DNA of 64,000 bases from Panagrolaimus kolymaensis (taxonomy: Eukaryota > Nematoda > Chromadorea > Rhabditida > Panagrolaimidae), in contig JAJQJQ010000015.1 of the NCBI GenBank assembly GCA_028622995.1, positions 558,001-622,000 on the forward strand, written 5' to 3'. Below, one piece after another: positions 33,177 through 46,597 of the stretch; within the stretch, counting starts at the first letter, position 1; the number at the start of each line of letters is the position of its first letter. The position numbers were made by a program, and so were the translations under genes. The notes under the pieces were generated by a model. It did not search any database and was not told the DNA's origin. It saw nothing but the letters and a program-made list of their open reading frames with translations.

Positions 33177-35318
33177 ATGATAAAATCTATTCCATATGAT
33201 TCAAATAAATTTACAATTCGATCATTATTTAAAAAATGCAAATATGGTTTGCTTCCATCTAGCACCTTGAGCAATCATCTTCGAGGACATTCGACATTTG
33301 TAAAAAGGTTGCAGCTTACAGATATATTAAAGGTGGGTTTTCAAATTTCAGCTCAATCTTTAACTTCATATAATTTTAGAGTCATGTAGGATGTGTAAAT
33401 ACAATAGAATGGAATTCTGAGGGAAGCTTGCTTCTTTCAGGTTCAGATGATAGACATTTAGTTATTTGGAATTTATCGGGAAAGGAACTTTCAAGGTTTC
33501 GAACAAATCATGACGGAAATATTTTTGCTGCTAAATTTTTGAATGAATGTAATGATTCTAAAATAGTTAGCGGAGCTGCTGATGGAACTGTTATTCTTCA
33601 TGCTTGGAGGGGAACTGAAACAGGCGCAGTTCAAACTTTAAGAGAATGGAAAAATCAATCAAGAAGGGTTAAACAAGTTATTGTTAGTCAAGAAAATCCA
33701 TTTTTATTTTATTCTTGCAGTGAAAATGGATTATTGATGTTAGTTTTTAACTCTTAAAAAATAAACTTACATATATCTTTTGAAACGGTGATCTTTTAGA
33801 GAATATGATGAGCGTAGGGATGAAAACTCTATTATTCAAGTAGAGAAACATGAAATTAAATCCATTGCCATTAATCCTGTAAAACCTTATTTAATTGCAT
33901 CAGCAGTTTCTGAAGATTGTGTAAAATTGTTTGATTTAAGGAATACCATTAAACCAGTTATGACATTCGCTAGTGGTAAAAAATTATATTGAGCATACTG
34001 AGTTTTAAATAAGATTATTAAAAACAATTTTTTAGCTATCGTAACAACAAGAAAATCCGGCCAAACAGCGACATATATTGAATTTAATTCAACTGGAACT
34101 AAACTTCTTGCAAATTGTCAAGGTGAAGGAACATATATTTTTGATGCCATTCTTGGAGATGATAGAGAACCAAGATTTATTGAGCGAATGGACAAGTTCG
34201 TTCTTGCATTTTTATATATGTACATTTTAAAAATTTTTTATTAATTTTAGATTATTAAAAGCTATGCTTTCCAAAGAAGATATGGATCCAGAATCATTTG
34301 TCCCAGAGTATTCCCCATATGAGAGAGATAAAACTGAAGCTCATGAATATTTTTTAATTGATAATCAAATTAGAGCCATTGAAGTTTATTCAAAAGTTAT
34401 TTTACAAGTTGAAAGAGATTTTCGAATTGATTCAACTAATATTCATTTAAAAGCTGAATTAGCTTTATTGTATCAATTAAGAGGTGATTGTTATTGTAAA
34501 AGAAATTATAAATGCGATGCAATGGATGCTACACGAGATTATATTAGATCAATGGACCTTTTCCCTAAAAATAGTAAAGCTCATATTGGAATTTGTGAAG
34601 CTCTTGAAAATATGGATCAATATGCAAAAGCTAAAAAATGGAGTAATGCATTCATCGAACGATTTAATTTTGATGTTGAAACAATTATGAAGCATCCAGA
34701 GAAAAGTAAATAAAAGCTTTTAAAACATTTAATGCGAATATATATAAGCATAATTTAGAAAATACGACGCGATGGAATTATTTAAAAATGGAAGGAGTTC
34801 GAGATTATGAACGTCATTATGTTGGGATAGTCAATCAACGAACCGATATAAAACAAGCACGATTTTTTGGTGGAAATGATGAATTCCTTATTGCTGGAAG
34901 TGATTGTGGGCATATGTTTATTTGGGAAACTGAAACGGGAAATATTGTTCGACTTCTTAAAGCCGATAATAAAATTCTTAACTGCACAGTTCCTCATCCA
35001 TCCGCACCTTTGATTGCAAGTTCAGGAATTGAAAATGTTATAAAATTATGGGCTCCCTTTGAAGGCGTAAGTTTTATTAAATTTGCAAACGACAAATTCG
35101 ATTACTATTAAAATAAGGTTTTACAGAATAATGGAAATTTACCTGAAGACATTGATATTTGGAAAAACCGAGATGATACATCCCATTTCGATGAAATCAT
35201 TATGGAAAATCAACAAGAATCAAATCAAGTTTATTTAAGTAATGTCGAAATTTTCTTAAGACTTGCACAACTACGTAATAATCAACCTGAAGCTTTTGAG
35301 GGATGTCGACAACAATAA
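33177..35318 (+). CDS. WDTC1 / DCAF9 (adipose), WD40-TPR CUL4 substrate receptor
   Basis: Exons are 33177-33332, 33380-33738, 33800-33975, 34036-34195, 34251-34705, 34759-35066 and 35127-35318, giving 601 residues. WDTC1 proteins are CUL4-DDB1 substrate receptors and chromatin co-repressors, known from Drosophila adipose. WD repeats fill ~50-280 (HVGCVNTIEWNSEGSLLLSG, DRHLVIWNLSG; later CVKLFDLR), a TPR block lies at ~330-430 (AIEVYSKVILQ, LRGDCYCKR), and more WD repeats follow ~455-540 (DYERHYVGIVNQRTDIK, GNDEFLIAGSDCGHMFIWE, VIKLWAPFEG). This WD-TPR-WD order is diagnostic. An apparent frameshift at 34706 is resolved by a 53-bp intron with acceptor AATTTAG. It is convergent with DLK-1. Confidence 0.9.
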
Positions 35319-35879
35319 TCGTGACAAATTTTTTTTTGTGATATTAAAATCGAATGTAAATATATGTAAATATTTGTGTATTTTATTAGAATTATTTTTT
35401 AAGAGCATTCTTCCTTTTTAAACTGTTTATAATTTTTATTTAACTGTAATAGTTAATAACGAGTAGATATTATTCAACAACTTATTTTGTATCTTATTTG
35501 AAAATAGTTTCATTTTATAAATGCATATTTTCAAAACTTTATCACTTCATTTTTTTTTTGAGGTTTTTGAATTGAAGAAGAGAAACAACTGATTTGTCGA
35601 TTTACACAATTTTTCTTCCATTGATAGCTATCGAATTCGATCAAATATGAAATGTGCGTATTTATTACAATTAAAAAATTTCATTTTTTTTTTCTATAAT
35701 TCTTTCTGGTTTACTTTTTGTAAAAATTTATTAATGTTCAAAAAACAAAAATTCATTATCAGAAAATATATTTTATTGTCTTGGCACATAAAATTTATAA
35801 AAAATCATAACTCGTATATATCAAAGAAATTTAAAAAATAATCTACAATTTATCTTTACCAGAGGTATGTTAATTCTTT
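35319..35879. other. Convergent 3' region WDTC1 / DLK-1
   Basis: 560 bp, very AT-rich. No gene is seen. Confidence 0.4.
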
Positions 35880-38847
35880 TCAAATATAAACAGCATTATT
35901 ATCGTTGTCTGATTCTGTACTCGTTTCTGCTACAACTGCGGGAATAGGATTCTAAAATGAATTAAATTATATTTTAAAGGTATAAATGGGGATAAACATA
36001 CACTGGCAGTTCGGCGATGGGTTTTAAAATGAGTCCTTGCTGCTCGAAGGGTGGATTCTTTATCCGATAATCCATCTGAAAGACCAACAGCTAATTCAAG
36101 TGAACGTTCAAGGGAGGAAACCATAGTGGAACTAGATTCACACATAGCAGCAGCAATAATTTCTTCATCAGTTTTCTTCGAATCACCGCTAAATTCGTGT
36201 CTGAGAGCGGCGATTCGATTGTTTGTTGGAGCTGGATTATTGCTGGCATTGATGGCTTCTTGATATGATGGAGAAGGTTTGACTCCATCAAGAACTACCA
36301 ACCGACCATTTTCATCTTCAGCTACTTCAACTTCAACTTCAACGGATTCTATCATGCTCATAGATCTCATGGCATGCAAATCTCGATTTCGATGAACTAC
36401 TACTTCTCCATCGTTTGCACCAGTGCTACCAATACGAGCTGCAGGTGAAGATTTTTTGGAAGAGTTCTTGAAAGGTGAATCACGAGACCCTTGACGACGT
36501 GGCTTTCTTCGAGATTGAAGTCGTCCATCAGACCATCGGCCTTCGACATTTCTATAAAGTGGTGAACCATGCGATGGATTATCAGAATAATGATGGAGGC
36601 GTTGACCTGTTTCTTCGAGGGTTAAAGTAGAAGTGCAAACTCCTGAATCAGCTGAGATACCCGAAATTCTTGCCACAGAATTTCGTTGAAATTGATAAAG
36701 GCATGAAGGACATACATCGGTTTGTTGAAAATTCCGATCTGATTGAGAACTTGGAAATGTGGGAATTGAGCTTCGATCATTTTTTGGTGATCTAACTGTG
36801 GATGAAGTTGGAGGAAGTCCAACGGAATGGCGGGTGCTACTTCGAATAAATGAATTATCCGAAGCACATGATGGAAGTGGCTTTCTTCGAGGGCCATAAT
36901 ATTCTTCATCAGACGAACTTCGAGAACTCATGGCTTCAACTTCTGAATCAGCATCATCATCATTTTGCATCATTGAAACCACAGCATAATTTGCAGATGG
37001 TAATTGGCATTGATAATCTTGATCAACATCCACTTGACCAGCAATGGATTTCGGACCAGCTCGAATTACTGTAAGCTTTTGAACTCGACAAGTATTTGTT
37101 GGGGGTGCTGAACGTCGTTGTTCATTGGTTGCTGAAAGTCGACATTCCCATGCTTTGAGATCTTTTTCCTTTTGGAAAACTCTATTCTCCCATGACTTTA
37201 GTTCCTTTTCTTTTGCATAAATATCTTCCATAATTGCAAGAATTTTGCGCATCATTTTATCCACTCGTGAATTTTTCTTTTCATACATTTCTCGAATATC
37301 TTGAGCGTGACGAAGTTCATGTGAACGCTTTTTTGCTAGTTCCTCTGCCTGATAGTTTTGTTCATCAGCTGGATTAGCATTTTGATTTCGAAGAGTTTCT
37401 TCATGAATTTCTTTTACCCATACTTGCTTTCTCATTGCCCAAGCATCTTCACTCATTTCAGCAACTTCAGCTTGAAGATTTGTTAAATGACTAGCAATGG
37501 AAGCAAATGAAGGGCGATTTCGAGGTTTTTTACTGAAACAAAGTTTAAACAAAAGCTTTGCACTTTGTGGTACACTTTTTGGAACATGAAGTTTAAGAGT
37601 GCCACTACCAACGCCATACATGATTGCCATGGATGGAATTCCTTTGTATGGAATTTCTTGAGTTAAAAGTTCATGGAGAACAATTCCAAAAGACCAAATG
37701 TCGACTTTCTCATTGCATGGTTCACTTTTCATCATTTCTGGAGCCATATATTGTGAAGTTCCAACGAAGGACATAACCACAGATGGCATAAAAGTTTTGT
37801 CAAAAGTGTAAAGTGAACCAAAATCGCAAATTTTAATTCGATCATCTTTATCAACCAAAATATTTGCTGACTTAAGATCACGGTGAACAACCTTTTTCGA
37901 ATGCAAATACGCCATGCCGTCGCAAATTTCTACAGACCATTTGCAGAATAATGCTTTAGTAACTTTTCTCCGTTGTAAAACATCAAAAAGACCACCTTGT
38001 TCTAAAAATAAAAAAATAATCTTATATCTTTCTTTTTTTCTTCAAACAGTTTTTGATTTGCATGCTTATTTTGTGAGTCAGTTTGGTTAAAGTTAAAGAA
38101 AAAATAAGTTAAGAGAAGAAATCTATTCTTAACTCTACCCACTTTTTGTTTAAAAATTTCAACCGAAAACGAATGCACTCGAGAGAAAATGGTATATGAC
38201 AAGCAGCTTATAAAAATTATAGGACTTCCTACCTTATAGTTAGTATTTCGTAATCGGATTTAAATATTTTTTTCCTTGGACTATTAAATCCAATTATTTA
38301 AAAGTGTACATTCTTATATTAAAAACAAACTACCATAATCAAAAATTTCAAAACATGCAAACCACAAAACAGTTTTTAAAATTTTAAACTTACCACAATA
38401 TTCCATAACAATACATGGGCAAATATCCTTTGTACAAACACCCAATGTTCGAATAACATTTGGATGTTCAAGAGCTTTTAACATTTTAATATCCACTTCA
38501 CTGGCACGATTAAGCTTTTTTAATGCAATCATCTTTTCATTTAACATTCCACGAAAAACACTGCTTTGAGTTCCACCACCAATGTAATCATCCTTGAAAT
38601 TAACTTTTACGGATTCCAATGAAATTTCGTATTCATCGGTATCAGAATCACTGACATGAGTGGTTCGACGAGACCACCATAAATTTGTAATATTTGGAAA
38701 ACATGCAGTAATGGATCCAATGCCCCATGAACCATCAATATTTCCATTTGGATCATTGCTGGTAGGATATCCAGTAACAGGGGAATTAACTGGCACTACA
38801 GGTGGAAGAGTGCTGCCTATTGAACTCGGCGATGTTGATTGCAACAT
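35880..38847 (-). CDS. dlk-1: MAP3K12/13-type dual leucine-zipper kinase (DLK-1)
   Basis: Exons are 38394-38847, 36002-38001 and 35880-35951, giving 841 residues. It is the MAPKKK at the top of the axon regeneration and synapse pathway (DLK-1/MKK-4/PMK-3 in C. elegans). Kinase domain ~75-320: GGGTQSSVFRG, Lys in MIALKKLN, VHRDLKSANILV, CDFGS, APEMM and DIWSFGIVLHELLT. A heptad/leucine-zipper region follows (~370-450; AQDIREMYEKKNSRVDKMM, KELKSWENRVFQKEKDL). The long tail is Ser/Arg-rich. About 50 residues before the end is SDGLSDKE, the hexapeptide that in C. elegans DLK-1L mediates calcium-dependent activation. The start is the first ATG (MLQSTSPSS); upstream in-frame codons lack a Met. Exon 2 is 2,000 bases, unusually long for this window. 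Confidence 0.93.
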
Positions 38848-41800
38848 TGCAAATTGCAAAAAAATGCCGAGATTCGGCAAATTAATAACAAAACCCGTTA
38901 ATAAGTAACTGAAAAATTAAAAGATTTTAATTTTTTGTGATTGAATCAGATGATTTTGACTTAAAATAATCACGTTTTTCTCGCGCCAGCCAACAATAAA
39001 GCTGATGATGACAAATCAAGAAACGAATAAAATTTTCAAAAAAAGGTTTAATAAATATTATGTTTTAATAGTAGAATCTATCAAGGAATATCCACGCAAT
39101 TCAAAAAAATGCGTGCCTCTTCTAATTGTTAATGATAGGTGAAAACTTGTTGCGTATTTACTTTTAAACTTTTGAGATTATTTAATACTTGAAGCTTGCC
39201 TACTCACACTCATGAAATTTTCACTTCCCAACCCACGATATAATTTAAAACTTTTTAAAAATATATAAGCTCAAAAATTAAAGAAATCGTATAATTAGAA
39301 AATGCAGTACACAGTAACCTCGTCTCAAATAAAAACTTCGAAATAAAAAAAAGGTTTTGCCTTATTGTATGGTTATTCAACAGTTTTACAACTTTCGCTA
39401 CCAAGCGATGACTAAAGACAAAGACCCAATTGCGACTTTCAATGATATGGTGTTACGATAAAAAAAAAGAAAAAAAATACGTTGCTTAATTTGTTAAATC
39501 AAAAAAAAATTTAAAAAAAATCACGCGACTGACCTTCTTTCCAACTTATTTTGCATCTCTCAAAAGTCCAAGACATTGAGAACGCAAAAAAGGTGCCTTC
39601 TTTAAATAGGAAACAACCTTGAAAGAAAGAAAAAAAGAATTATTCATGCAAGACTAACTTTTTTAAACTGTTGTCCAAATTTGTGTAAATTGAAAGAGCA
39701 TTGATACGTGAAAGAAAAAAAATGTGCCAAGATCAGCACCACCCTCTTTTTTGTGTTGTTGTTCGTTGAGTACATAGCTTTCCGGAAGCTAGCAATCTTG
39801 CAAGGTCGTCTTGGAGACCACGGAAATTATTCTTTTTTTTCAAAAAATAAAAGAAATAACCACCACCCTCGCAACGCTTAAGGCTAAAGACTACTTAATC
39901 TTTGCTTTATCGTTTCCATTTTCCTTTTTTCTTGAATTGTGTTTTTCTCAAAAACAATTTTAAAACATAAAAAAGTAAAGTATTGCATTCAGAAGTTGTT
40001 ATTTGGGATTACGGTTTTGTTCGTTTTTTTGAAGGAGGAGCTCAGAAAAAAAATGCTACCGTCGCCTTATTTTTTTTTTTTTGAAGACAACTGTCCTTGA
40101 GCCCTTTTCAGCGCGAAGACTGAAAAAAAAGAAGAAAATATGAATGAGTCATCCACGTTACTTGGTTTATGGCCAAAGTTCGTTTCACTTTTTTTCGGTA
40201 ACTAAAGCAAAGCACAGTTGTCAAGGGTTCCTTTTTATAGCGCCGCCGTTGCTGCTGCTGACTGACAGCAAAGCTTCTAGTTATTTAGCTCACGGAAAGA
40301 TTTTAATGAAGGGCATTCATTCTCGTACATGAGAAAAAATAAAATAAAAAGAGAAAAAAGTTAAGAAGGTACGCGCATTTTTATATTTCGAAATTTGTTG
40401 TTTTGGAATAGTTGAGATGAAGGATTGAACAAAAATGAAAAATAAAAAGTTTGGTAAATGAGGGCGGTGGGGTGATTGCAACACAAAAGGGAAGACGAGG
40501 ACGTTGACACCCACTGCGCTATCGCGCTTCAACGACAACCATCACCACCCGCAGAAAAAAGAAAATAAACTGTGACAAAAGAAGAAAGCAGGAGAAAAAA
40601 AAACTCAGCCTGAACAAACTCAAGAAAAGCTTAAGCACAATAACACTGATTGGGAGAGTTTGTGTTTGAATGAATGAAAGAAGAAAAAAGACGGGAAGGA
40701 AGGTCAAAAAAAATCCTTGATGATTTTGGTGATTGAAAAATAAAAACGGATTTTAACCAATCGATTTTTATTTATGTCAGACATTCTACAAAAAAAAAGT
40801 ACAACTATGCGGGAAAGAAAACACGATAGAAGAAAAAAAATTCTCTCTCATCGACAAAAAAAAATACCGATGGAGCTTTTTTGGAGATGAAAAGAATAAA
40901 AAAAAGAGAAAGAAAATTTAATCGACAGTGAAAAAAAAAGTTTTTTTATTCGCGCAAACAACACATCAACAGGAGCCACACTATCTATCCATTCATCGGA
41001 TGAGGTGCACGTTCATTCCAATGCAATGCTTTGCTTGACCGAACGAACGACCAAAAAATCGAAGCAATGACACGTCGATTTTTTTTCTATCATCCTTTGC
41101 CTCTTCCAGCTGGAGTGAAAAAGCAAAAATGAAAAAAATGACATCACGGGAACAACAAGAAAAAAAAGAAAGTAAGGATGAAGATGACGATGGAAAAGAA
41201 AAAAATGATCACCGCTGTTTTTTGCCCTCTTCAGAAAAAGTTTTATTGAACCAAAATTTTTTGGAAGGGAACGCACGCGCTAAAACAGGACACAACAAAG
41301 TTTTTTTCTTTGCGTGTATTCCGATAACCAAAAAAAGGCAGCAACAGCATCAATTGACTCTCATAGGAAAAAAAAGGAAGGAGTAGAAGCACAGCCGCTG
41401 CCGCTAGAATAAAAATAGAGCTCCCATCAGTAAAAAAAAGTATTAGGCGAGAAACAAGCCGCAGATATGCTTTTGAGCTTTTTTTCGTGTCACCATTAAG
41501 TCGTTTTTCATGGAAGAAAGGAATGTTGCTGCTGTCGCGCGACGACGAGCATGAATAACCAACGAAAAAACGAATACGGACAAACAAAAGTCAAGAGAAG
41601 AGTTTCCATGCTCTATAGAAAAAAGCCGATACAAGAGTGTGCTTCTTTTTTATAAATAGAGAAAAAATCCAATTTTGGAAAAGCTTCAACTCCGGTGAAA
41701 TTTTCAAAACACATAAAAAAAAAGCAGCAAAAGAAGCTTGCTTATATGTCCACCAGCGGGTTTTAAGTCATCTCGTTCAAGAACGAATGAAACCGACTGC

Positions 41801-42425
41801 GTCATTGAAGTCCCTTGTCTCAAGCTATTTTTTTAGAATGAGAAATGACAAAAATAGAAATTTTATTTTGCGCATGTGTTTCTTGCTTCTTTGCATTTTT
41901 TTGACGTAAATAGTTTTTGCTTTTTATGGTTAAAACTTTGTAAACTAAAAATGGCGGTGATGATGCTTTTTGGTTTTTCGGCTATATTGCTTTTTTCGCT
42001 TTTGCAATTAAAAAGCTTTTGTCGAAACACTTTTTTTTGCTGACAAAAATGTTGATGATCAAAAATGATTACATATTTCAAAGTTTTATTTTTCGAAGAA
42101 TAACGCAAATAGAGACAGTTGTCGTTTGCCTAAAATCGCTATTGAAAAGAATGCAATTCTTGGAATGACTCGTCGAAGCCGGCGATCATCGCCTCTGCTT
42201 TTTGGAAAAAAAAATGAAAATGAAAGTTAATCAATTTTGTTTGAGCAAAAAAGGGGACTTTAATCTTAACTAACACAAAAATGTGTGAACTGATAAAAAG
42301 CAAAATTAAAAGAAAAAATTAAAATGAAGGATGTATAAACTATGCAACTCATACATAATATAAACGTGGTAATTGGGCCCAAATAAAGGTGGGAGCTATC
42401 TACGAGAAAAATAAATAAAAATAAA
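38848..42425. promoter_or_regulatory. Long intergenic region upstream of DLK-1
   Basis: 3.58 kb, the largest gap in the window. It consists of purine/pyrimidine-rich tracts (GAAGAAAAAA, TTTTCTTC) and many short ORFs rich in Lys, Phe and Ser, none with homology or splice structure. Short GC-richer patches occur near 39780-39830, 40235-40270 (GCGCCGCCGTTGCTGCTGCTG), 40460-40560 (GGGCGG) and 41390-41410 (GCCGCTGCCGC). A large neuronal promoter for dlk-1 is a reasonable inference; unannotated ncRNA cannot be excluded. Confidence 0.3.
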
Positions 42426-44247
42426 ATGTCTTCTATTTTGTTGATTTTTGTAGCATTGATTGGATTTGCATGCATCAATGTTTTGGCTTTTGATGCTTTT
42501 GATCAAATGAGATTGGATAGCTTAAAACCAGATGTAAGTTTTTTAGATGGCTTTGCAAAAGTAATTAAAGGTACATGCCTTAATTAAAAACAAATAATTC
42601 TTTGTTATGCTTATTTGATTATGAGTTTTCAAAGTATAAAATCAAAAATGTAAAGATGAAGTGTTGCTAGGAATCAATAATTAATATAAATACTATGGAT
42701 TTTATCATAACATAAAAAGGTTTTAGATAGGTGCATGTCGAGCTGCCGTAAAATCTGGGAGAAAAGCTCTACGTGAAGCAGCAATTCGAGTTCCAATTCG
42801 CCATCATCAACAAAAACAAGCAAAATTACAAAAAACTTTTGAATCCCATTTAAGGAAAGCCGCAAGAGAAGATAAATTAAAATTAAATATTTTTGATACC
42901 ATCCCTCAAAATGGGACGTGTGATCCGGTGAAACCAACGTTATTTCCAGCACCAACATGGGCACCAACCACCGCTGAAACTGGAAAGACTCCATCGTCTG
43001 GCACTAATGCTGCTGTTGGCTCGACTATTATTAATTCAGATACTACAACAAGTGATATTCCAACATCAACGCCATCTGGAATGAGTTTATCGGCGAAACA
43101 TGCTTTTGAAGAAGAAGAAGAAAAGGGAGAAGAAGCTTCTAAAAATATTAAAGTTAAATCTCATCCTTTATTTTTAAATGCCCCTAATGATCCATATAAA
43201 CAAGTTGTTGAATTTTATGATGTAAGTTTTAAAATGAAACTGGTGAACTTTAAAGAAAAAATTTTATTTTATTTTTATTTTTTGGATTAATAAAACGCGT
43301 ATTGATAAAGTTAAAACTTCAACTTTATTATGTCATTTTAGAATTTTTTAAATGAAGATGAATTCTGCACTGGCCCTCAACCATCCTCCCTCGCTGATCT
43401 CACCGATGGTCAACTTGGAGGCTATGTTGCTAGTCTTCTCACAACACATGCTGATTTTCTTTGTCCATTTTGTCATCAATTTGCAACTCATTTGCATCAA
43501 AAAGTTCTTCATCCTCGTCGACATGGAATGGCTGATGATGAGCGTTTTCTTTTCAATTCTGCTTTGGCTCATATTCCAGACCCACAAACAATTTGTTCAG
43601 CTGCATTACCTGTGTGTCATGATAATTATGCTACCGTATCAAAAGCAGTATCAGAAGGAACCGAATGTTTAGAATGCAGCCTTTGCAGTACTCTTTCTAT
43701 TACAATTATGGTAAAGACTTTAAGGTTACTGAATTCACAGCATAAAATAAAATTTCAGCAAAAATTTATTCTCAATCCTCCCATGGCTGCACATATTCGG
43801 CGATCAGTTGATGAAGAAATTTTTTCAAATATCTGTAGTGAAATTTGCATGATCAATGAAACCACTACTGGCTTTAATAACAAGGATCAAAAAGCATGTC
43901 GAGCATTCCTTCTCAAAGAATTTGATTGGATTTTTAATGTTCTTAAAACTTATCTTCTTCCAAGTAGCTTATGTCATTCAGTAAGTTATCTTCTTTTTTT
44001 TAAATAGAATTCTTGCTTTTCATTCCTAGCTATAGTTTACATACATTCGCTTAACATTTTTTATATACTTTAGACTCTAGATATGTGTGATGATCCAAAT
44101 CAACCACCAAACATTCTTCACTGTCTTAGACTAATTTGTCCAAAACTTGGTTTCCCATTCACCATTATCTGCCCCATGATACCTGACAAACCGGAAGAAG
44201 CAGCAAAATTTTTAAATATAAAACCACAAAGAAAAACCGAATTATAA
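42426..44247 (+). CDS. Secreted Cys-rich protein, uncharacterised
   Basis: Exons are 42426-42533, 42727-43221, 43342-43710, 43759-43980 and 44074-44247, giving 455 residues. The first exon is a signal peptide (SSILLIFVALIGFACINVLA). A basic helix-like part follows (KSGRKALREAAIRV), then a Thr/Ser/Pro-rich linker (~100-140). The C-terminal two thirds has paired cysteines (DFLCPFCHQF, ECLECSLCSTL, SNICSEICM, LDMCDD, LICPKL, TIICPMI). The CxxC pairs with alpha-helical spacing loosely recall saposin-like or other nematode secreted Cys proteins, but I do not recognise the family. Five exons join in one clean frame, so the model is solid even though function is unknown. Confidence 0.78.
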
Positions 44248-44581
44248 AATTAATAATAGTTTTTATTTTTATATTTTTTTATTAAAATATTTTTAATATC
44301 GTTAACATGCAACAAATGTTAATAAATAAAAATATTAACTCTATGCAAATTAATTTAAATATATACGGATTTATATAGACAAAGCAATACAAATATGAGA
44401 AACATCTAACTATTTTTTAAATATTATTCTGGAATGATTAAAAAATGTACAGACCCGAAAGCGGTCGATCGATGGTTAATTTGAGAGAAAAGATTAAAAC
44501 TATAGTAAGTGTTAAAAAGAAAGTCGTTCCTTTTGCTAAATTTAAAGCAAAATATTGTAAATTTTGAAACAAGAAAAAAAA
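44248..44581. other. Convergent 3' region secreted protein / transporter
   Basis: 334 bp of AT-rich 3' sequence, with AATAAA-like signals around 44326 and TTTATT runs. No gene is seen. Confidence 0.4.
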
Positions 44582-46597
44582 TCATAGAACTTGAAGGGTT
44601 ACAGGAGCTTCGGGTTTTGTTGGTACAATTTTGCTTGAACGATTTGAATATGTATCAAGGGTCCATGGAGCAGGGTTGGCTGAACAAAAGACGCAGAAGA
44701 ATGCGTTAGTGGAAAGTAAAATGACGCCATGAGTGCAAAGGACGATCTTCCAATCAGAAACCTCGTTTTCAGGTGCAACAAGTTCATTCAATAATGGTGT
44801 TAAAAGCATGCAAACACAATTGAGAAAAGAAATATTTGCCATTGTAAAATGAGAATGTTGTCTGGAAACCATTTGAGATGATTTGAAAAAGCCACCAGAA
44901 TTAAATCCAAGGATACATGTGGATGCAATAAGAACCACCAAGCATAAAGATTTTTGAGTACGAGGATCACAGAAAGCTAAAACAATAAAAAGTGCACCCA
45001 TTCCACCCATGGCAAGAGTATTATAAATTCGAAGTTTCATTTGATCCGAAATAAATTTAATTCTATCGGATGATTGTCCAGCGAGGAGTTTGATAAAGAA
45101 CATAATTATGGGAGATATGGCAGAGGCCATGCCAGTTTGAGCAATGGGTAAAAATAAAACTTTGTTAATATAAGTTGGCATAAATTGAAGGGATAGTTGT
45201 GTGCCCATAAAGTTTCCAAAAGCCGCAACCAAAATAGCCCAAATTGCTGGATCTTTGTACATTGCAGCATATGGAACTTTTTTTGAAACTTTTTGTTTTC
45301 CTGGACCCGAATAAATTGATCCCTTTCCAAAATAAACTTTAACAAGTTCAGTTCGTCGAACCATGGGGTGTTTATCTGGTTTATTGCGATGATAAAGGAT
45401 AAATAAAGTGAAAAGGATTATAGAAACTAAACCATGAAGATAATAAACGGATTCCCAACCAAGTGAAGAAGTACAAAGTTCACCCGAAAGTGGCATAGTA
45501 AAAATAGGAGCAATTTGAAGAAATGATGATAAAATTGCAATAAAAATTCCATTTTGTTTTAAAGTGGACCAATGGGATGTGATTGAACCCATAACAGGTA
45601 AACAGGCGGAAAAGGCCATACCTTGCACAAAACGAGCAATAATCATGGTTATGAAACCTGTATTAGCTGCTAATGGAACAAATAAAGTTGCTACGGCAGA
45701 GATGTATCCAAGAGCACCAAATACTAGCCTAAAAGTCAATTTTTTTTTTGGTGAAAGTGGAAGCGAAGAAAAATAGTACCGAGATCCAAATTTATTTAAC
45801 ATGATGGTCATGGGAAAGACGGCTACAAGGGCACCAACGGCAACAGCCATAAAAAGTGTACTTCTCTCTGCACTGCTGTAATCCAAATCCGCTCGATACC
45901 CATATGCTTTTAATTCAGCGCCTTAATTCGGAAAAAAAAAGAATAGAATTATTTTGAATTAAACAAAAACGTACTTGTCATTTGGCTGATATTATCTGGT
46001 TTATTTCCTGGCATAGCAATATATGTAAAATTAAAAGTTAAAATATTCGACCTGAAATAATAGCAATATTTTAAAAGGATAAATAAAGTTTTTATAAAAC
46101 TTGTCGAGTGTTTGGAAAAAAAATAATGTGACAAGAAAGATCGTTTGTTTAAGCTTATTTCTAACAAAAGCACGAAACAATAATTGGAATTTGGAAATAA
46201 ATTTCTCTATACTATTCTTAAAGAATTTTGTAACCTTCAAAGTGACTTTAACTTACAAAATAGAAGATAAACATAATGTTGAAATAATCATAATAGTGAA
46301 TCTGATTTGACGTCCAAAAATGCAATTATTCGCTCCATCATCATCTTCATCTTCGGGCCTCTTCCATGATCGACCAGAAATACTTGCAATAAATCTTGAA
46401 TTTGTTGTCTGCAAAACTTTAATTTAGTAAATATCATTTTAATAAAATAAGAAGCCTACTTTCTTTTGTTTTTTCTCTTTTTCAGGGCGTGGAAGCTGTC
46501 GAGGCTGAATTACGGGTTCGGGTTCAGCAGCAACAGGTTGGGCTGAACCTCTCACCGGCCGCACAAAATCACCGGTTTCGGGATCCATATTTTCCAT
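44582..46597 (-). CDS. Major facilitator transporter, SLC17-like organic anion family
   Basis: Exons are 46460-46597, 46257-46408, 45975-46051 and 44582-45921, giving 568 residues. A cytosolic Pro/Glu-rich N-terminus (ETGDFVRPVRGSAQPVAAEP) is followed by about 12 membrane segments: IMIISTLCLSSILSN, LFMAVAVGALVAVFP, FGALGYISAVATLFVP, IARFVQGMAFSACLPVMGSI, and others to GVILLSTNAFFCVFC. The RFVQGMAFSACLPVMGSITS segment and late SGGFFKSSQMVSRQHSH fit nematode SLC17 (vesicular/phosphate/sialin-type) carriers. The loop between segments 1 and 2 is short with an N-x-T/S site (NFTYIAM). Substrate cannot be told. Upstream on the minus strand a CCAAT/GC-box pair lies at 46861-46873. Confidence 0.85.

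Noticed and set aside
34706..34758. Apparent frameshift or 11-bp intron in WDTC1
   Set aside because: A normal 53-bp intron (GTAAAT...AATTTAG) restores the frame.
41129..41909. Overlapping ORFs in the dlk-1 upstream region
   Set aside because: They lie on both strands of GA-rich tracts; chance open frames.
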